Below, piece by piece: positions 14,082 to 22,319 of a DNA stretch of 22,772 bases. Below the pieces are notes generated by a model that was not told where the DNA came from, searched no databases, and was given only the letters and a program-made list of their open reading frames with translations. Both the position numbers and the translations under genes were made by a program. The stretch's first letter is position 1. Each line of letters starts with the position of its first letter. The stretch is taken from contig JBAZGS010000013.1 of assembly GCA_041652755.1 (NCBI GenBank), positions 1 to 22,772 of the forward strand. Direction: 5' to 3'. Source of the stretch: JAQTTT01 sp041652755. Lineage in GTDB: Archaea > Nanobdellota > Nanobdellia > Tiddalikarchaeales > Tiddalikarchaeaceae.

Positions 14082-15170
14082 TTACACCTTAAAATTATTT
14101 TTTGATATGGTTTTTTTCAGGTAATAATTCCTGAACTCTTTCATGAAGTGCCACTTATTCATCCTTATGTTATTTTTAAGCTCCTGTTCTTTAAGTTCTT
14201 TTTCAAAGCTTGAAAGATATTTTTCAAAAGAGTTGGAGATTATTGAATAATTATTTATGTTCTTTATTGAATGCAAAAATGAAGGGTCAAAGTTTAAAAA
14301 AAATGACCTTGGCAACGATTTTAAAACCCTTTCATGTCCAAAACTGTCTTCTCTTTCGCATGTGACTCCTGAGTTAATCCTATTCAATGAGTATTCAATC
14401 ATTTTTGACTTGATTTCATCATTTTTGTAGATTTCTTTCAGTAATTCAAGCTTTTCCATTAATGTTTTTAATTTTTTTTCATGCTCTTGTCTTTTTTTAA
14501 TAAGCTCCTCTTTGGCAGATTCTTTGATGCCTATAGGGTAATAGTCTGGTTTTATTTTGAAAAATAAGAGATCAAAATTTTCATTTTGGATTTTTTTTAG
14601 CCTGAAAGGGTCAAATTCTTCCATTAGTTTATAAAGTTGGGATTTGGGTATTATTGAAAAATGCTCAAAATAGTATTTTGGATGATTCAGTAATATTGCT
14701 GAAAAGTCAGATTTTATTTTTTCAGGGTTACTGGTATAATATTCGTCTTCAACTATGAAGCAGAAATCACCGTCGCTGCCATAAGGGTAGTTAAACATGT
14801 CCCCTAGAAAAGAATGGTGCCAAAAGTTTTGCTCAGAAGTCACTAGTTGTTTTTCAATATTTTCATAAGTTGATAAATCATCAACATAATGCCCTTTCTT
14901 TAATGAACCAAACAACAATATTCCCTTAAGTATTCCTCTGTCCCTTAAAGGATAAAAATCCTTTATTAACCCTTTTGGATGTATTATATCAGGGTTTTCA
15001 ATATATTCTTTTTCAAATAAGCATTTTTCTAAGCCTAACTCTTTTGCAACCCTTAAAGCATCATTGCTTATTTCCGGTTTAGCATTTCCATTAAGTCTAA
15101 AATAATTGTTTATGTATTCATAGATTCTATCATTAATAGTTGCGTGGTTCACAATTTCATTATTATACAA
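14082..15170 (-). CDS. Nucleotidyltransferase-like protein, divergent
   Basis: A 362-aa soluble protein that I do not recognise with confidence. GILLFGSLKKG (83-93) and SDGDFCFIV (132-140) resemble the GS and DxD motifs of the nucleotidyltransferase fold (Gly88, Ser89, Asp133, Asp135). The gap between them is about 42 residues instead of the usual 10, so there may be an insertion or the match may be chance. Residues 215-265 form a highly charged, probably coiled-coil helix. The start is TTG at 15170, supported by a TATA-like box 26 bp upstream; no ATG is available nearby. It leads a three-gene operon with a TrmB-type regulator and a metallophosphoesterase. Confidence 0.65.
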   Translation of the reverse strand: MYNNEIVNHATINDRIYEYINNYFRLNGNAKPEISNDALRVAKELGLEKCLFEKEYIENPDIIHPKGLIKDFYPLRDRGILKGILLFGSLKKGHYVDDLSTYENIEKQLVTSEQNFWHHSFLGDMFNYPYGSDGDFCFIVEDEYYTSNPEKIKSDFSAILLNHPKYYFEHFSIIPKSQLYKLMEEFDPFRLKKIQNENFDLLFFKIKPDYYPIGIKESAKEELIKKRQEHEKKLKTLMEKLELLKEIYKNDEIKSKMIEYSLNRINSGVTCEREDSFGHERVLKSLPRSFFLNFDPSFLHSIKNINNYSIISNSFEKYLSSFEKELKEQELKNNIRMNKWHFMKEFRNYYLKKTISKNNFKV

Positions 15171-15191
15171 ATCTTTTTTTAAAACTATTCA

Positions 15192-15200
15192 TTTTTAAAT
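15192..15200 (-). promoter_or_regulatory. TATA box for the NTase-like/TrmB/phosphoesterase operon
   Basis: atttaaaaa on the minus strand, centred 26 bp before the TTG start at 15170. It is 11 bp from the divergent promoter at 15211-15218, so a single bound regulator such as the TrmB-like protein could affect both directions. Confidence 0.5.
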
Positions 15201-15210
15201 AAAGCTAACT

Positions 15211-15218
15211 TTTTTAAA
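15211..15218 (+). promoter_or_regulatory. TATA box for the gene at 15242-15823
   Basis: tttttaaa, centred 27 bp before the ATG at 15242. Confidence 0.5.
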
Positions 15219-15241
15219 GAAAAATCTTTAAAAGATTAGTT

Positions 15242-15823
15242 ATGAACAAAGAAAGCCCTAGAGAAAAGCTGGAAATAATAATTTTAACAGACAATCTTGA
15301 GGATTTTGAGCTTTGCAATAAAAAAGTAATCGAAATGGATTATATGAAAAAGGATATGCTTGGAAAATGGACTTATAACAATTATGTTAAAAACTATGAT
15401 TTTGAAGGGTTTAAATTCACTGAGGCAGTTTCAGTGCATAACCCTAAATATAAATGCCCCCTAGCCCAATATGACAAAAGGTTATTTGTCAAAGTTGGAA
15501 AAGATGTCAGCAATATTTTCAGTAATAATTACATAAATTTTGAGAATTTTGAGAATTTTAAAGAAAAACTCGAGGAATTCAAATTAAATTACTTAAAGTC
15601 AAAGATAGAGGTTTTTGAAAATACTTTCATTTTTTCAATGATTGAAGGCTCTTTTATTCATAATATTCTTGGAGAGCTCATGCTGAAAAATCCTGAAAAA
15701 GTAAAGGCAGAGATAACCTTAATAAAAGACAATTATTTTTCTGCAAAAATTTACTACAAATTAAAGCTTTTTAACCAAAAAAGCAATAAAATAATAAAAG
15801 GCGTTGAATTAACTCAGAATTAA
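15242..15823 (+). CDS. Hypothetical protein
   Basis: A 193-aa soluble protein of unknown function, divergent from the NTase-like operon with 71 bp between them. It has no signal peptide or membrane segment. A short internal repeat NFENFENFKEK (about 101-111) comes from a 9-bp unit repeated in the DNA near 15538-15560 and leads into a charged helix. The rest alternates strands and helices (KIEVFENTFIFSMIEGSF near 121-138). The leaderless start is supported by the TATA-like box. Its location facing the TrmB-containing operon hints that it may share its control. Confidence 0.65.
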   Translation: MNKESPREKLEIIILTDNLEDFELCNKKVIEMDYMKKDMLGKWTYNNYVKNYDFEGFKFTEAVSVHNPKYKCPLAQYDKRLFVKVGKDVSNIFSNNYINFENFENFKEKLEEFKLNYLKSKIEVFENTFIFSMIEGSFIHNILGELMLKNPEKVKAEITLIKDNYFSAKIYYKLKLFNQKSNKIIKGVELTQN

Positions 15824-15890
15824 AAAAAATTTTAAATTATTATATTGATTTTGAAGTGCTAAAAAAAGAAGGACTGCATTAAATGCATAA

Positions 15891-15900
15891 AATATTAAAT
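15891..15900 (+). promoter_or_regulatory. TATA-like box for uvrC
   Basis: aatattaaat, centred 27 bp before the ATG at 15923. A small inverted repeat tgcat/atgca (15876-15888) lies just upstream. Confidence 0.45.
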
Positions 15901-15922
15901 TAATAAGCTTTTTTCTTTATTA

Positions 15923-17470
15923 ATGATTGATTTATCATCTTTACCTAATAAGCCTGGAAGTTATCAGTTCAAGGATAAGAATAATAAGATTATCTATGTA
16001 GGCAAAGCCAAGAATTTGAAAAAAAGGGTTGGCAATTATTTCATGAGCAAGGGCTTGGATGAAAAAACCAAGGCTTTGGTAAAAAACATTGACAGCGTTG
16101 ATTACATAGTGACTAATAATGAAATTGAAGCATTGATTTTAGAGAATAACCTGATAAAAAAGCTTGAGCCTTATTATAATATTAGCCTGAAAGACTCTAA
16201 AACTTATGCTTTCATTAAAATAACTGATGATGAGTTTCCAAGATTTGTTGTTTTAAGGGAAAGGCAGAAAGGCGAGAATGTTTTCGGCCCTTTTGTTTTG
16301 GCATCTGACAGGAAGAACATTTTGGAATTTATCAACAAATCTTTTAAATTAAGGACTTGCAATAGGCTGCCAAAAAAGGAATGCTTGCGTTTTCAGATAG
16401 GATTATGTTCTGCACCATGCATTAATAATATTAGCAGAAAGGACTATTTAAATTCAGTAAATAAAGCTAAAAAAGTTTTGCTCGGGAAAAATGATGAGCT
16501 TATAACCCTATTAAGAAATGAGGTTAGGAAATGTTCAATCAGCCAGGATTTTGAGAAAGCAATAATTATTAGGGAGCAGCTTAAAGCAATTATTTACCTG
16601 AATGAGAAGCAGATAATACAGAGGGATAAAAAGAATAATGAAAATTTTATTGATTACTTAGTTGATGATTCTGCAGTTTACATAATGGTTTTTAAGGTTA
16701 ATAATGGATTGGTCAGCGAGAAAGAGGAGTTTGAATTTAGTTATTCTCCTGATTTTTTTTCCCAGTTCATCTTTCAGTATTACTCTGAAAATATTGTCCC
16801 TAAAGAGATAGTGCTAAGGGAAAATGTTGAAAAGGTTTTGCTTGATTTTTTGAAAACCAAGAATTGTAAGGTTAAAATAATTTTGCCCAAATCCCGCGAC
16901 AAGTTAAAAATGCTTGATTTGGTTAAAAAGAATATTGCTGAAAAATTTTTAAAATCAAAAAACGCGTTGCTTGAGCTTAAAGACTTCATTAATCTTGAAA
17001 ACGTTCCTCATATTATTGAAGGCTTTGACATTTCTCATTTGTCAGGAACTGACACAACTGCAAGCATGGTGCAGTTCAAGAATGGGGAGCCTAATAAGAA
17101 TGAGTATAGAAAGTTTAAGATTAAAACTCTAATTGATGAAATTGATGATTTTAAGGCAATGAAAGAAGTTGTGCTCAGAAGGTATAAAAGATTATTGCTT
17201 GAGAATAAGCCTTTGCCGGACTTAATGCTTATTGATGGCGGAATGGGGCAATTGTCAAGCGCTAGGAAAGCTTTGAAAGAATTAAACATTAATATTCCAA
17301 TTATTAGCCTTGCGAAAAAATTTGAGGAACTCTGGCTGCCTAATAGGGCAAGCCCCTTATTGCTTAATAAAAAGAGCGAGGCTCTTAAATTGCTCCAAAG
17401 AGTAAGGGATGAAGCGCATAGATTCGCGATTAATTATAACAAGAATTTAAGGAGCAAAAGATTAAAATAA
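15923..17470 (+). CDS. uvrC: UvrABC system protein C (dual endonuclease), short form
   Basis: A 515-aa excinuclease subunit making both cuts around a lesion. The N-terminal GIY-YIG nuclease is visible as GSY (12-14), IYVGKAKNLKKR (24-35) and Glu74 in EALILENN. A UVR motif SQDFEKAIIIREQ near 206-218 would bind UvrB. The C-terminal RNase H-like nuclease has Asp369 (GFDISHLSGTDT), Asp438 (LIDGGMGQLS) and His499 (DEAHRFAI). The protein ends 16 residues after this His, so the tandem helix-hairpin-helix DNA-binding domain of bacterial UvrC (about 600 aa) is absent. No downstream open frame continues it. The start fits a leaderless transcript. Confidence 0.96.
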   Translation: MIDLSSLPNKPGSYQFKDKNNKIIYVGKAKNLKKRVGNYFMSKGLDEKTKALVKNIDSVDYIVTNNEIEALILENNLIKKLEPYYNISLKDSKTYAFIKITDDEFPRFVVLRERQKGENVFGPFVLASDRKNILEFINKSFKLRTCNRLPKKECLRFQIGLCSAPCINNISRKDYLNSVNKAKKVLLGKNDELITLLRNEVRKCSISQDFEKAIIIREQLKAIIYLNEKQIIQRDKKNNENFIDYLVDDSAVYIMVFKVNNGLVSEKEEFEFSYSPDFFSQFIFQYYSENIVPKEIVLRENVEKVLLDFLKTKNCKVKIILPKSRDKLKMLDLVKKNIAEKFLKSKNALLELKDFINLENVPHIIEGFDISHLSGTDTTASMVQFKNGEPNKNEYRKFKIKTLIDEIDDFKAMKEVVLRRYKRLLLENKPLPDLMLIDGGMGQLSSARKALKELNINIPIISLAKKFEELWLPNRASPLLLNKKSEALKLLQRVRDEAHRFAINYNKNLRSKRLK

Positions 17471-17508
17471 CTATGAAGTATCTTCATTTAATGTAGGGTT
17501 TTTTAAAA

Positions 17509-18477
17509 ATGGCTGTTAATCCTTTATTAAAAAAGTATATTCTTGAAAATGTTCCAATTATTGGAGTAAAAAGCACTGTGAAAGATGTATTATTAATGCT
17601 TGAAAAACGCAGCACGAACTATGATTTTTCAGACTGCATCTATGTTGTTGGCAAGGACAAGGAATTGCTGGGATTTTTGTCTATTGAAGAGCTTTTCAAC
17701 AACAAAAAATCCGAGAAATTGAAGAATCTTATGCAAACAAGCATAATTCATGCTTGTGAAAAAACAAATATTGAGCAAGTTGCGGATTTGGCGCTAAAAT
17801 ATAACCTTAAGGCAGTTCCTGTGCTTGATTCAAAAAAACTAGTTGGTGTTATTCCTTCTAAAAAAATTTTGTCAATTGTGAACAAGACTTTACGGGAGGA
17901 TTTGTTTCATTTTGCTGGAATCCATAAATCCCATTTGGATTTTGAAAACAGCTTAGAAATCCCTATTTTAAAATCCATTAAAGACAGGCTATACTGGCTT
18001 ATTTTTGGGCTTGTTGGCTCAATGTTCATCGCATTTTATATGGGATTGTTTGAAGAAACGCTTTCAAAATATGTGATAATAGCTATTTTTGTTCCTGCAA
18101 TAGTGTATATGAGCGATGCTTTAGGAACGCAGATTCAAACAATTTTTGTAAGGGACATTGCTGTTATGGGCAAGGATCTTGATTTGAAAAAATATTTCTT
18201 AAGGCAGCTAATAATCTCTTTTTGCATTGCAATAACATTAAGCTTGTTAATGTTTATGTGCATTTCATTATTGTGGAAGCAATCTTTTATAGCTTTGGCA
18301 ATTTCTTTGGCAGTTTTTTTCTCGCTTATCTTTGCTTGCATTACCTCTTTTTTCATCACTTTAGGGATAAAAAAATTCAAGTTTGACCCAGCTCTTGGAA
18401 GCGGGCCTGTTGCAACAATAATTTCAGATGCCACTTCAGTGATTGTCTATTTCATAGTGGTTACTTTAATGCTTTGA
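17509..18477 (+). CDS. MgtE-type Mg2+ transporter with CBS domains, no N domain
   Basis: A 322-aa protein with two CBS domains (about 10-65 and 73-128) and a C-terminal five-helix MgtE channel domain (about 158-322). Channel hallmarks are FVPAIVYMSDALGTQIQTI (194-212) and FDPALGSGPVATIISD (292-307), where Asp307 matches the ion-selectivity Asp of the last helix. Bacterial MgtE proteins are about 450 aa and begin with a superhelical N domain that helps sense Mg2+. Here the protein opens directly with CBS. Gating by CBS-bound Mg2+ or nucleotide is inferred. It lies 38 bp after uvrC and may be cotranscribed with it. Confidence 0.88.
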   Translation: MAVNPLLKKYILENVPIIGVKSTVKDVLLMLEKRSTNYDFSDCIYVVGKDKELLGFLSIEELFNNKKSEKLKNLMQTSIIHACEKTNIEQVADLALKYNLKAVPVLDSKKLVGVIPSKKILSIVNKTLREDLFHFAGIHKSHLDFENSLEIPILKSIKDRLYWLIFGLVGSMFIAFYMGLFEETLSKYVIIAIFVPAIVYMSDALGTQIQTIFVRDIAVMGKDLDLKKYFLRQLIISFCIAITLSLLMFMCISLLWKQSFIALAISLAVFFSLIFACITSFFITLGIKKFKFDPALGSGPVATIISDATSVIVYFIVVTLML

Positions 18478-18516
18478 ATCATGCTTATGAAAAAGTTTAA
18501 GATGTTGAAATAAATG

Positions 18517-18524
18517 TTTAAAAA
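18517..18524 (+). promoter_or_regulatory. TATA box for the TspO-like gene
   Basis: tttaaaaa, centred 26 bp before the ATG at 18547. Confidence 0.5.
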
Positions 18525-18546
18525 CCCGCAGGCATTATTTTAATGC

Positions 18547-19014
18547 ATGAATTATTCAAAAGTATTAAGGAATCTTCAATACTTGTTTTTTATTTCAAGC
18601 ATTATAGTTTTTGCTTCATGGTTTTTTGTTAAATTCTCGCAAGGAAACTATGTGGCGTCACCTTTCTCTCCTCCCCAATGGCTTTTTTTTCCAATGTGGA
18701 GCTTTCTGTTTTTCATGATAGGCTTGTCTTTAAGGGAGTTATCAAATAAAGGGTTTTCTAATGCAAAGCTTAATTTTGCTTTCTGGATTTTTGTTATCCA
18801 AATGCTTATTAATTTTTTATGGGGCAGCACTTTTGTACTGCTTAATTCATTAATTATCAGCGCAGTAATATTGTTATTTGCCTGGTTTTTTGTGTTATTC
18901 TCTTTTGTTGAATTCAAGGAATTGTCCAAAAAATCAGCTTATTTATTATTGCCTTATCTTTGCTGGATGACTGCAGCAGTTTTAGTTAGTTTAGGAAATG
19001 CTTGGGTTAATTAA
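18547..19014 (+). CDS. TspO/MBR family membrane protein
   Basis: A 155-aa protein with five membrane helices and the family landmarks. These are SPFSPPQWLFFPMWSFLFF (38-56) in the first loop and second helix, MLINFLWGSTF (85-95) with the conserved Asn and Trp, and LLPYLCWMTAAVLVSLGNAW (134-153), the LPY..W...A..LN signature. TspO proteins bind porphyrins and tetrapyrrole-like or sterol-like ligands and are often linked to light or oxidative stress. No haem-biosynthesis gene is nearby. It sits between mgtE-like and uvrB with its own promoter. Confidence 0.88.
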   Translation: MNYSKVLRNLQYLFFISSIIVFASWFFVKFSQGNYVASPFSPPQWLFFPMWSFLFFMIGLSLRELSNKGFSNAKLNFAFWIFVIQMLINFLWGSTFVLLNSLIISAVILLFAWFFVLFSFVEFKELSKKSAYLLLPYLCWMTAAVLVSLGNAWVN

Positions 19015-19020
19015 AATAAC

Positions 19021-19030
19021 TATTTAAATA
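19021..19030 (+). promoter_or_regulatory. TATA box for uvrB
   Basis: tatttaaata, about 30 bp before the ATG at 19055. Confidence 0.5.
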
Positions 19031-19054
19031 AATTTATTATTAATATTATTATTT

Positions 19055-20983
19055 ATGAAACAACGTTTTGAATTAATTAGTAATTATAATCCTGCTGGCA
19101 GTCAGCCTAAAGCAATTATTAAGCTGATTAAAGGAATTAAAAATAAAAAAAAGTTTCAGACTTTGCTTGGCGTTACTGGCTCTGGTAAAACTTTCACCAT
19201 TGCTAATGTTATTAATGAAATAAATAAGCCTGTGCTTGTTTTGTCACATAATAAAACTTTGGCTGCTCAATTATACAATGAGTTCAAAGAATTCTTTCCT
19301 AATAACAGGGTTGAGTATTTTATCTCTTATTATGATTATTACCAGCCTGAATCTTACTTGCCTAGCCAGGATAAATATATTGAAAAAGATGCTTTGATTA
19401 ATCCAAAAATTGAGCAGTATAGGTTAAGCGCCACTGCTTCATTAATGTCAAGACCAGACACCATTGTTGTTGCAAGCGTTTCTTGCATTTACGGACTCGG
19501 CAATCCTAAAAACTTTTTAAGCTTAGGCTTTGAATTACGCAAGGGCCAAAAGATTAGACGAGAGGAAGTTATTAAAAAATTGGTCAACATGCTTTATGAA
19601 AGGAATCAGATTGAGCTTGTAAGCGGAAGGTTCAGGGTGACTGGCAACATCATTGATGTTGTTTTAAGCTACATGGATGATGTTATTAGGATTGAATTCT
19701 TCGGGGATGAAATTGAATCCATTAAGCAGCTAGAAAAAAACTCTATGGGTTTGATTGGGGAGCACAAATATTTCTTCTTGTTCCCTGCAAAGCATTTTGT
19801 GAGCACTAAGGAAGAAAATGAAGCGGCAATTAAGTCAATACTTAAGGAATTGGATGAGACTTTGCCATTGATGAATGATTTGGAAGCTTACAGATTAAGG
19901 CAAAGGGTAATGTATGATGTTGAAATGATTCGGGAGACTGGAACTTGCAAGGGTATTGAGAATTATTCAAGGCATTTTGACGGCAGAGCTGAAGGTGAGA
20001 AGCCTTATTGTTTGCTTGATTATTTTCCTAAAGATTTCTTATTAATAATTGATGAAAGTCATCAGTCTTTGCCTCAAGTGAATGGTATGTATAAAGGGGA
20101 TTATGCAAGAAAGAAGAACTTGATTGATTACGGCTTTAGATTGCCTAGCGCTTATGACAACAGGCCTTTGAAATTCAACGAGTTTGAAAGCTTCATGAAT
20201 AATGTCATTTTTGTTTCAGCCACTCCTGCTGATTATGAATTAACTCATTCAGGAAAACCAGTTGAGCAAATTATCAGGCCTACTGGTTTAATTGACCCTG
20301 AAGTAATAGTTAAGCCCAGCAATAATCAGGTTAATGACTTATTGGAAAATATTGAGCTAACAATTAAGAAAGGTTACAGGTGCTTGGTAACTACATTGAC
20401 AAAGAAATTGGCTGAGGAATTGACTGAGTTTTTAGGCAAGAAAAAGATTAAGGCAAGGTATTTGCATTCAGAGATTGACACTTTAGACAGGACTGAGATT
20501 ATCAGGCAACTGCGGGCTAAAGAGTTTGATGTATTGGTTGGCATTAATTTGTTGCGTGAAGGACTAGACCTTCCAGAAGTCGGGTTCATTGGAATAATTG
20601 ATGCTGACAAGGAGGGATTTTTAAGGGATGCTAGAAGCTTGATTCAAATTATTGGGAGGGCTGCAAGGAACTCAGAGTCTTATGTAATATTATATGCGGA
20701 TAAATTAACTGACTCTATTAAGAAAGCTGTTAGTGAAACTTTTAGGAGAAGAGAAATTCAGATTGAGTACAATAAGGTTCATAATATCGTTCCTAAAACT
20801 ATTGTCAAAGCTATCAAGACTAAGGAGCGCGAAGTCAAGGATGTCAAGCATATTCCTAAGTCTGATATACCTATAATTATTGAAAACTTGCAATTAGAAA
20901 TGGATGCTTGTGTTGAGGAATTGAATTTTGAGAAAGCTATAGTTCTTAGGGATAAGATTAATGAGTTGAAGAAAAGGGTTTAG
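19055..20983 (+). CDS. uvrB: UvrABC system protein B (damage-verifying helicase)
   Basis: A 642-aa protein close to the bacterial length of about 670. Walker A is LLGVTGSGKT (37-46). The beta-hairpin that inserts between DNA strands has YYDYYQPESY (92-101), and Walker B is IIDESH (DESH 333-336). Later helicase motifs include SATPADYE, GINLLREGLDLPEV and QIIGRAARN. The C terminus carries the UVR domain (about 609-642, EELNFEKAIVLRDKINELKK), which would contact the similar UVR motif in the UvrC encoded 1.6 kb upstream. It has its own TATA-like box and leaderless spacing. Confidence 0.98.
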   Translation: MKQRFELISNYNPAGSQPKAIIKLIKGIKNKKKFQTLLGVTGSGKTFTIANVINEINKPVLVLSHNKTLAAQLYNEFKEFFPNNRVEYFISYYDYYQPESYLPSQDKYIEKDALINPKIEQYRLSATASLMSRPDTIVVASVSCIYGLGNPKNFLSLGFELRKGQKIRREEVIKKLVNMLYERNQIELVSGRFRVTGNIIDVVLSYMDDVIRIEFFGDEIESIKQLEKNSMGLIGEHKYFFLFPAKHFVSTKEENEAAIKSILKELDETLPLMNDLEAYRLRQRVMYDVEMIRETGTCKGIENYSRHFDGRAEGEKPYCLLDYFPKDFLLIIDESHQSLPQVNGMYKGDYARKKNLIDYGFRLPSAYDNRPLKFNEFESFMNNVIFVSATPADYELTHSGKPVEQIIRPTGLIDPEVIVKPSNNQVNDLLENIELTIKKGYRCLVTTLTKKLAEELTEFLGKKKIKARYLHSEIDTLDRTEIIRQLRAKEFDVLVGINLLREGLDLPEVGFIGIIDADKEGFLRDARSLIQIIGRAARNSESYVILYADKLTDSIKKAVSETFRRREIQIEYNKVHNIVPKTIVKAIKTKEREVKDVKHIPKSDIPIIIENLQLEMDACVEELNFEKAIVLRDKINELKKRV

Positions 20984-20990
20984 CTAAATT

Positions 20991-20999
20991 TTTAAATAA
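20991..20999 (+). promoter_or_regulatory. TATA box for the gene at 21020-21478
   Basis: tttaaataa, centred 25 bp before the ATG at 21020. Confidence 0.5.
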
Positions 21000-21019
21000 A
21001 ACTTTGTCAGTATTAAGCA

Positions 21020-21478
21020 ATGGAAGAATTTTGTAGCAAAGAAAAATTGTGCAACATCTTGTTTGGAGTGGATGAGATTAAGGATAAGCTTGATGCCCAG
21101 TGCGCTGTTTTAAACAGTAATCAAGAGTTTAATTTTAAGAGCTATTTTTATTTGCAGTTGCTTAAGAGCAATCCTTACTGCATTGTTATGAAAAAAAATG
21201 ATAAAATTTATGAGTGCCCTTCTGAATTAGAAGCTGAATCAATGGTTTATTTGAGCGACTTGAATGTTTGCTCAACCAGTGTAGAGTATTTTCCTGACAA
21301 AAAAATATTGACCTTTACCCTTAATGAAAATTTCAGCAATTATTTTTATAATTTTTATAAAAAAAAATTGAGGGCTTTGAAGGACAAGTTATCCGGCTCT
21401 AAAAAAGAAAAAGATATTGTGATTTATTCAGCATTGATTGAAGCAATGAAAGGCTATGAGAAATATTTTATTGAGTAA
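21020..21478 (+). CDS. Hypothetical protein
   Basis: A 152-aa soluble protein that I do not recognise. It has six Cys (5, 11, 28, 54, 66, 83), too irregularly spaced to read as a zinc finger. The middle (about 50-100) looks beta-rich, and the end (about 108-150) is a charged helical region (YKKKLRALKDKLSGSKKEKD). It has its own TATA-like box 37 bp after uvrB and precedes a nucleotidyltransferase gene with a 39-bp gap. It is likely a real gene because of intact frame, codon use like its neighbours and promoter spacing. Confidence 0.65.
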   Translation: MEEFCSKEKLCNILFGVDEIKDKLDAQCAVLNSNQEFNFKSYFYLQLLKSNPYCIVMKKNDKIYECPSELEAESMVYLSDLNVCSTSVEYFPDKKILTFTLNENFSNYFYNFYKKKLRALKDKLSGSKKEKDIVIYSALIEAMKGYEKYFIE

Positions 21479-21485
21479 TACAATA

Positions 21486-21496
21486 TTTTTTAAATT
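21486..21496 (+). promoter_or_regulatory. TATA box for the nucleotidyltransferase gene
   Basis: ttttttaaatt, centred 27 bp before the ATG at 21518. Confidence 0.5.
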
Positions 21497-21517
21497 ATTG
21501 GCATCCATAAAATAATC

Positions 21518-22282
21518 ATGGAAGCTTGGGAGAAAGCTGTTGGTGAATTTCTAAAAGATTATAAGAATAAGGATTATGTTATTGGCGCTGTTGCTTGCGG
21601 AAGCTACATAACTGGCAACCCTAGCAAGCATTCGGACATTGATTTAAGAATAGTCTTAAAAGATGATATTAAATGGAGGGAAAGGGGCAATAAAATAGTT
21701 AATGGCTTCTTAATTGAGTATTTCATGAATCCAATCAGGCAGGAGTTGAAGTATTTTAAAGATGATTACATGGATAGAAGACGATTGGATGCCCATATGT
21801 ATTCAACTGGCAAAGTTTTGTTTGATAAAACTGGCGATGTTAAAAAAATCATTAAAATTGCTAAAAAATTCAATGTTAAACGATTCAAAAAAGCTGCATG
21901 CGTTAAGAAAGAGAGTTCAAAATACGCTTTATGGGATATGCTTGACAATTTAGAGGAAGTTTATGAAAAAAATGGCAGAGAGTTCTATTTCGTGTATTAC
22001 AATTTTTTGAACAATATTTTTTATAATTATTCCCAAGTTATAGGGTATGAAGATGTGGGATGCCATAAGGTGCTAAGGTTCTTGACTGACAAAAAAGACA
22101 TGAAAAAATACGGGCTTTTTAGTTTTCCTGATAACTTATTCATTGAATTATTTGTGAAATGCTTTGATTTATCCAAAAAAGATGAAATGATGAAATATTA
22201 CAGGAAATTAAATGATTATGTTTTGAAAAACATGGGATTTAAAGGAATAAATGGCTGGAAATTCAGATCTAAAATTAAATGA
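21518..22282 (+). CDS. Nucleotidyltransferase domain protein
   Basis: A 254-aa protein. ACGSYITGNPSKHSDIDLRIVL (26-47) is a textbook nucleotidyltransferase-fold motif with Gly28, Ser29, Asp40 and Asp42; Glu67 in FLIEYF may be the third metal ligand. Residues 130-250 form a helical C-terminal domain with many aromatic residues, similar in layout to aminoglycoside or MNT-type adenylyltransferases. These enzymes move NMP from NTP to a protein or small-molecule hydroxyl; the target is unknown. It is the last gene before 23S rRNA, and its stop codon is only 2 bp from the 23S promoter. Confidence 0.82.
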   Translation: MEAWEKAVGEFLKDYKNKDYVIGAVACGSYITGNPSKHSDIDLRIVLKDDIKWRERGNKIVNGFLIEYFMNPIRQELKYFKDDYMDRRRLDAHMYSTGKVLFDKTGDVKKIIKIAKKFNVKRFKKAACVKKESSKYALWDMLDNLEEVYEKNGREFYFVYYNFLNNIFYNYSQVIGYEDVGCHKVLRFLTDKKDMKKYGLFSFPDNLFIELFVKCFDLSKKDEMMKYYRKLNDYVLKNMGFKGINGWKFRSKIK

Positions 22283-22284
22283 GC

Positions 22285-22300
22285 AAAACCTTTATAAATA
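22285..22300 (+). promoter_or_regulatory. Promoter of 23S rRNA (BRE + TATA)
   Basis: aaaacc (BRE-like) directly followed by tttataaata, the best match to an archaeal promoter in the window. Transcription would begin at about 22320, giving a 23S precursor with a leader of about 290 nt. This supports transcription of 23S independent of 16S. Confidence 0.75.
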
Positions 22301-22319
22301 TCTATTACTCATAATTGTA

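Noticed and set aside
15538..15565. Short tandem repeat gagaatttt as a possible CRISPR or regulatory repeat
   Set aside because: Only about two and a half 9-bp units, inside a coding frame. It simply encodes NFENFENF.
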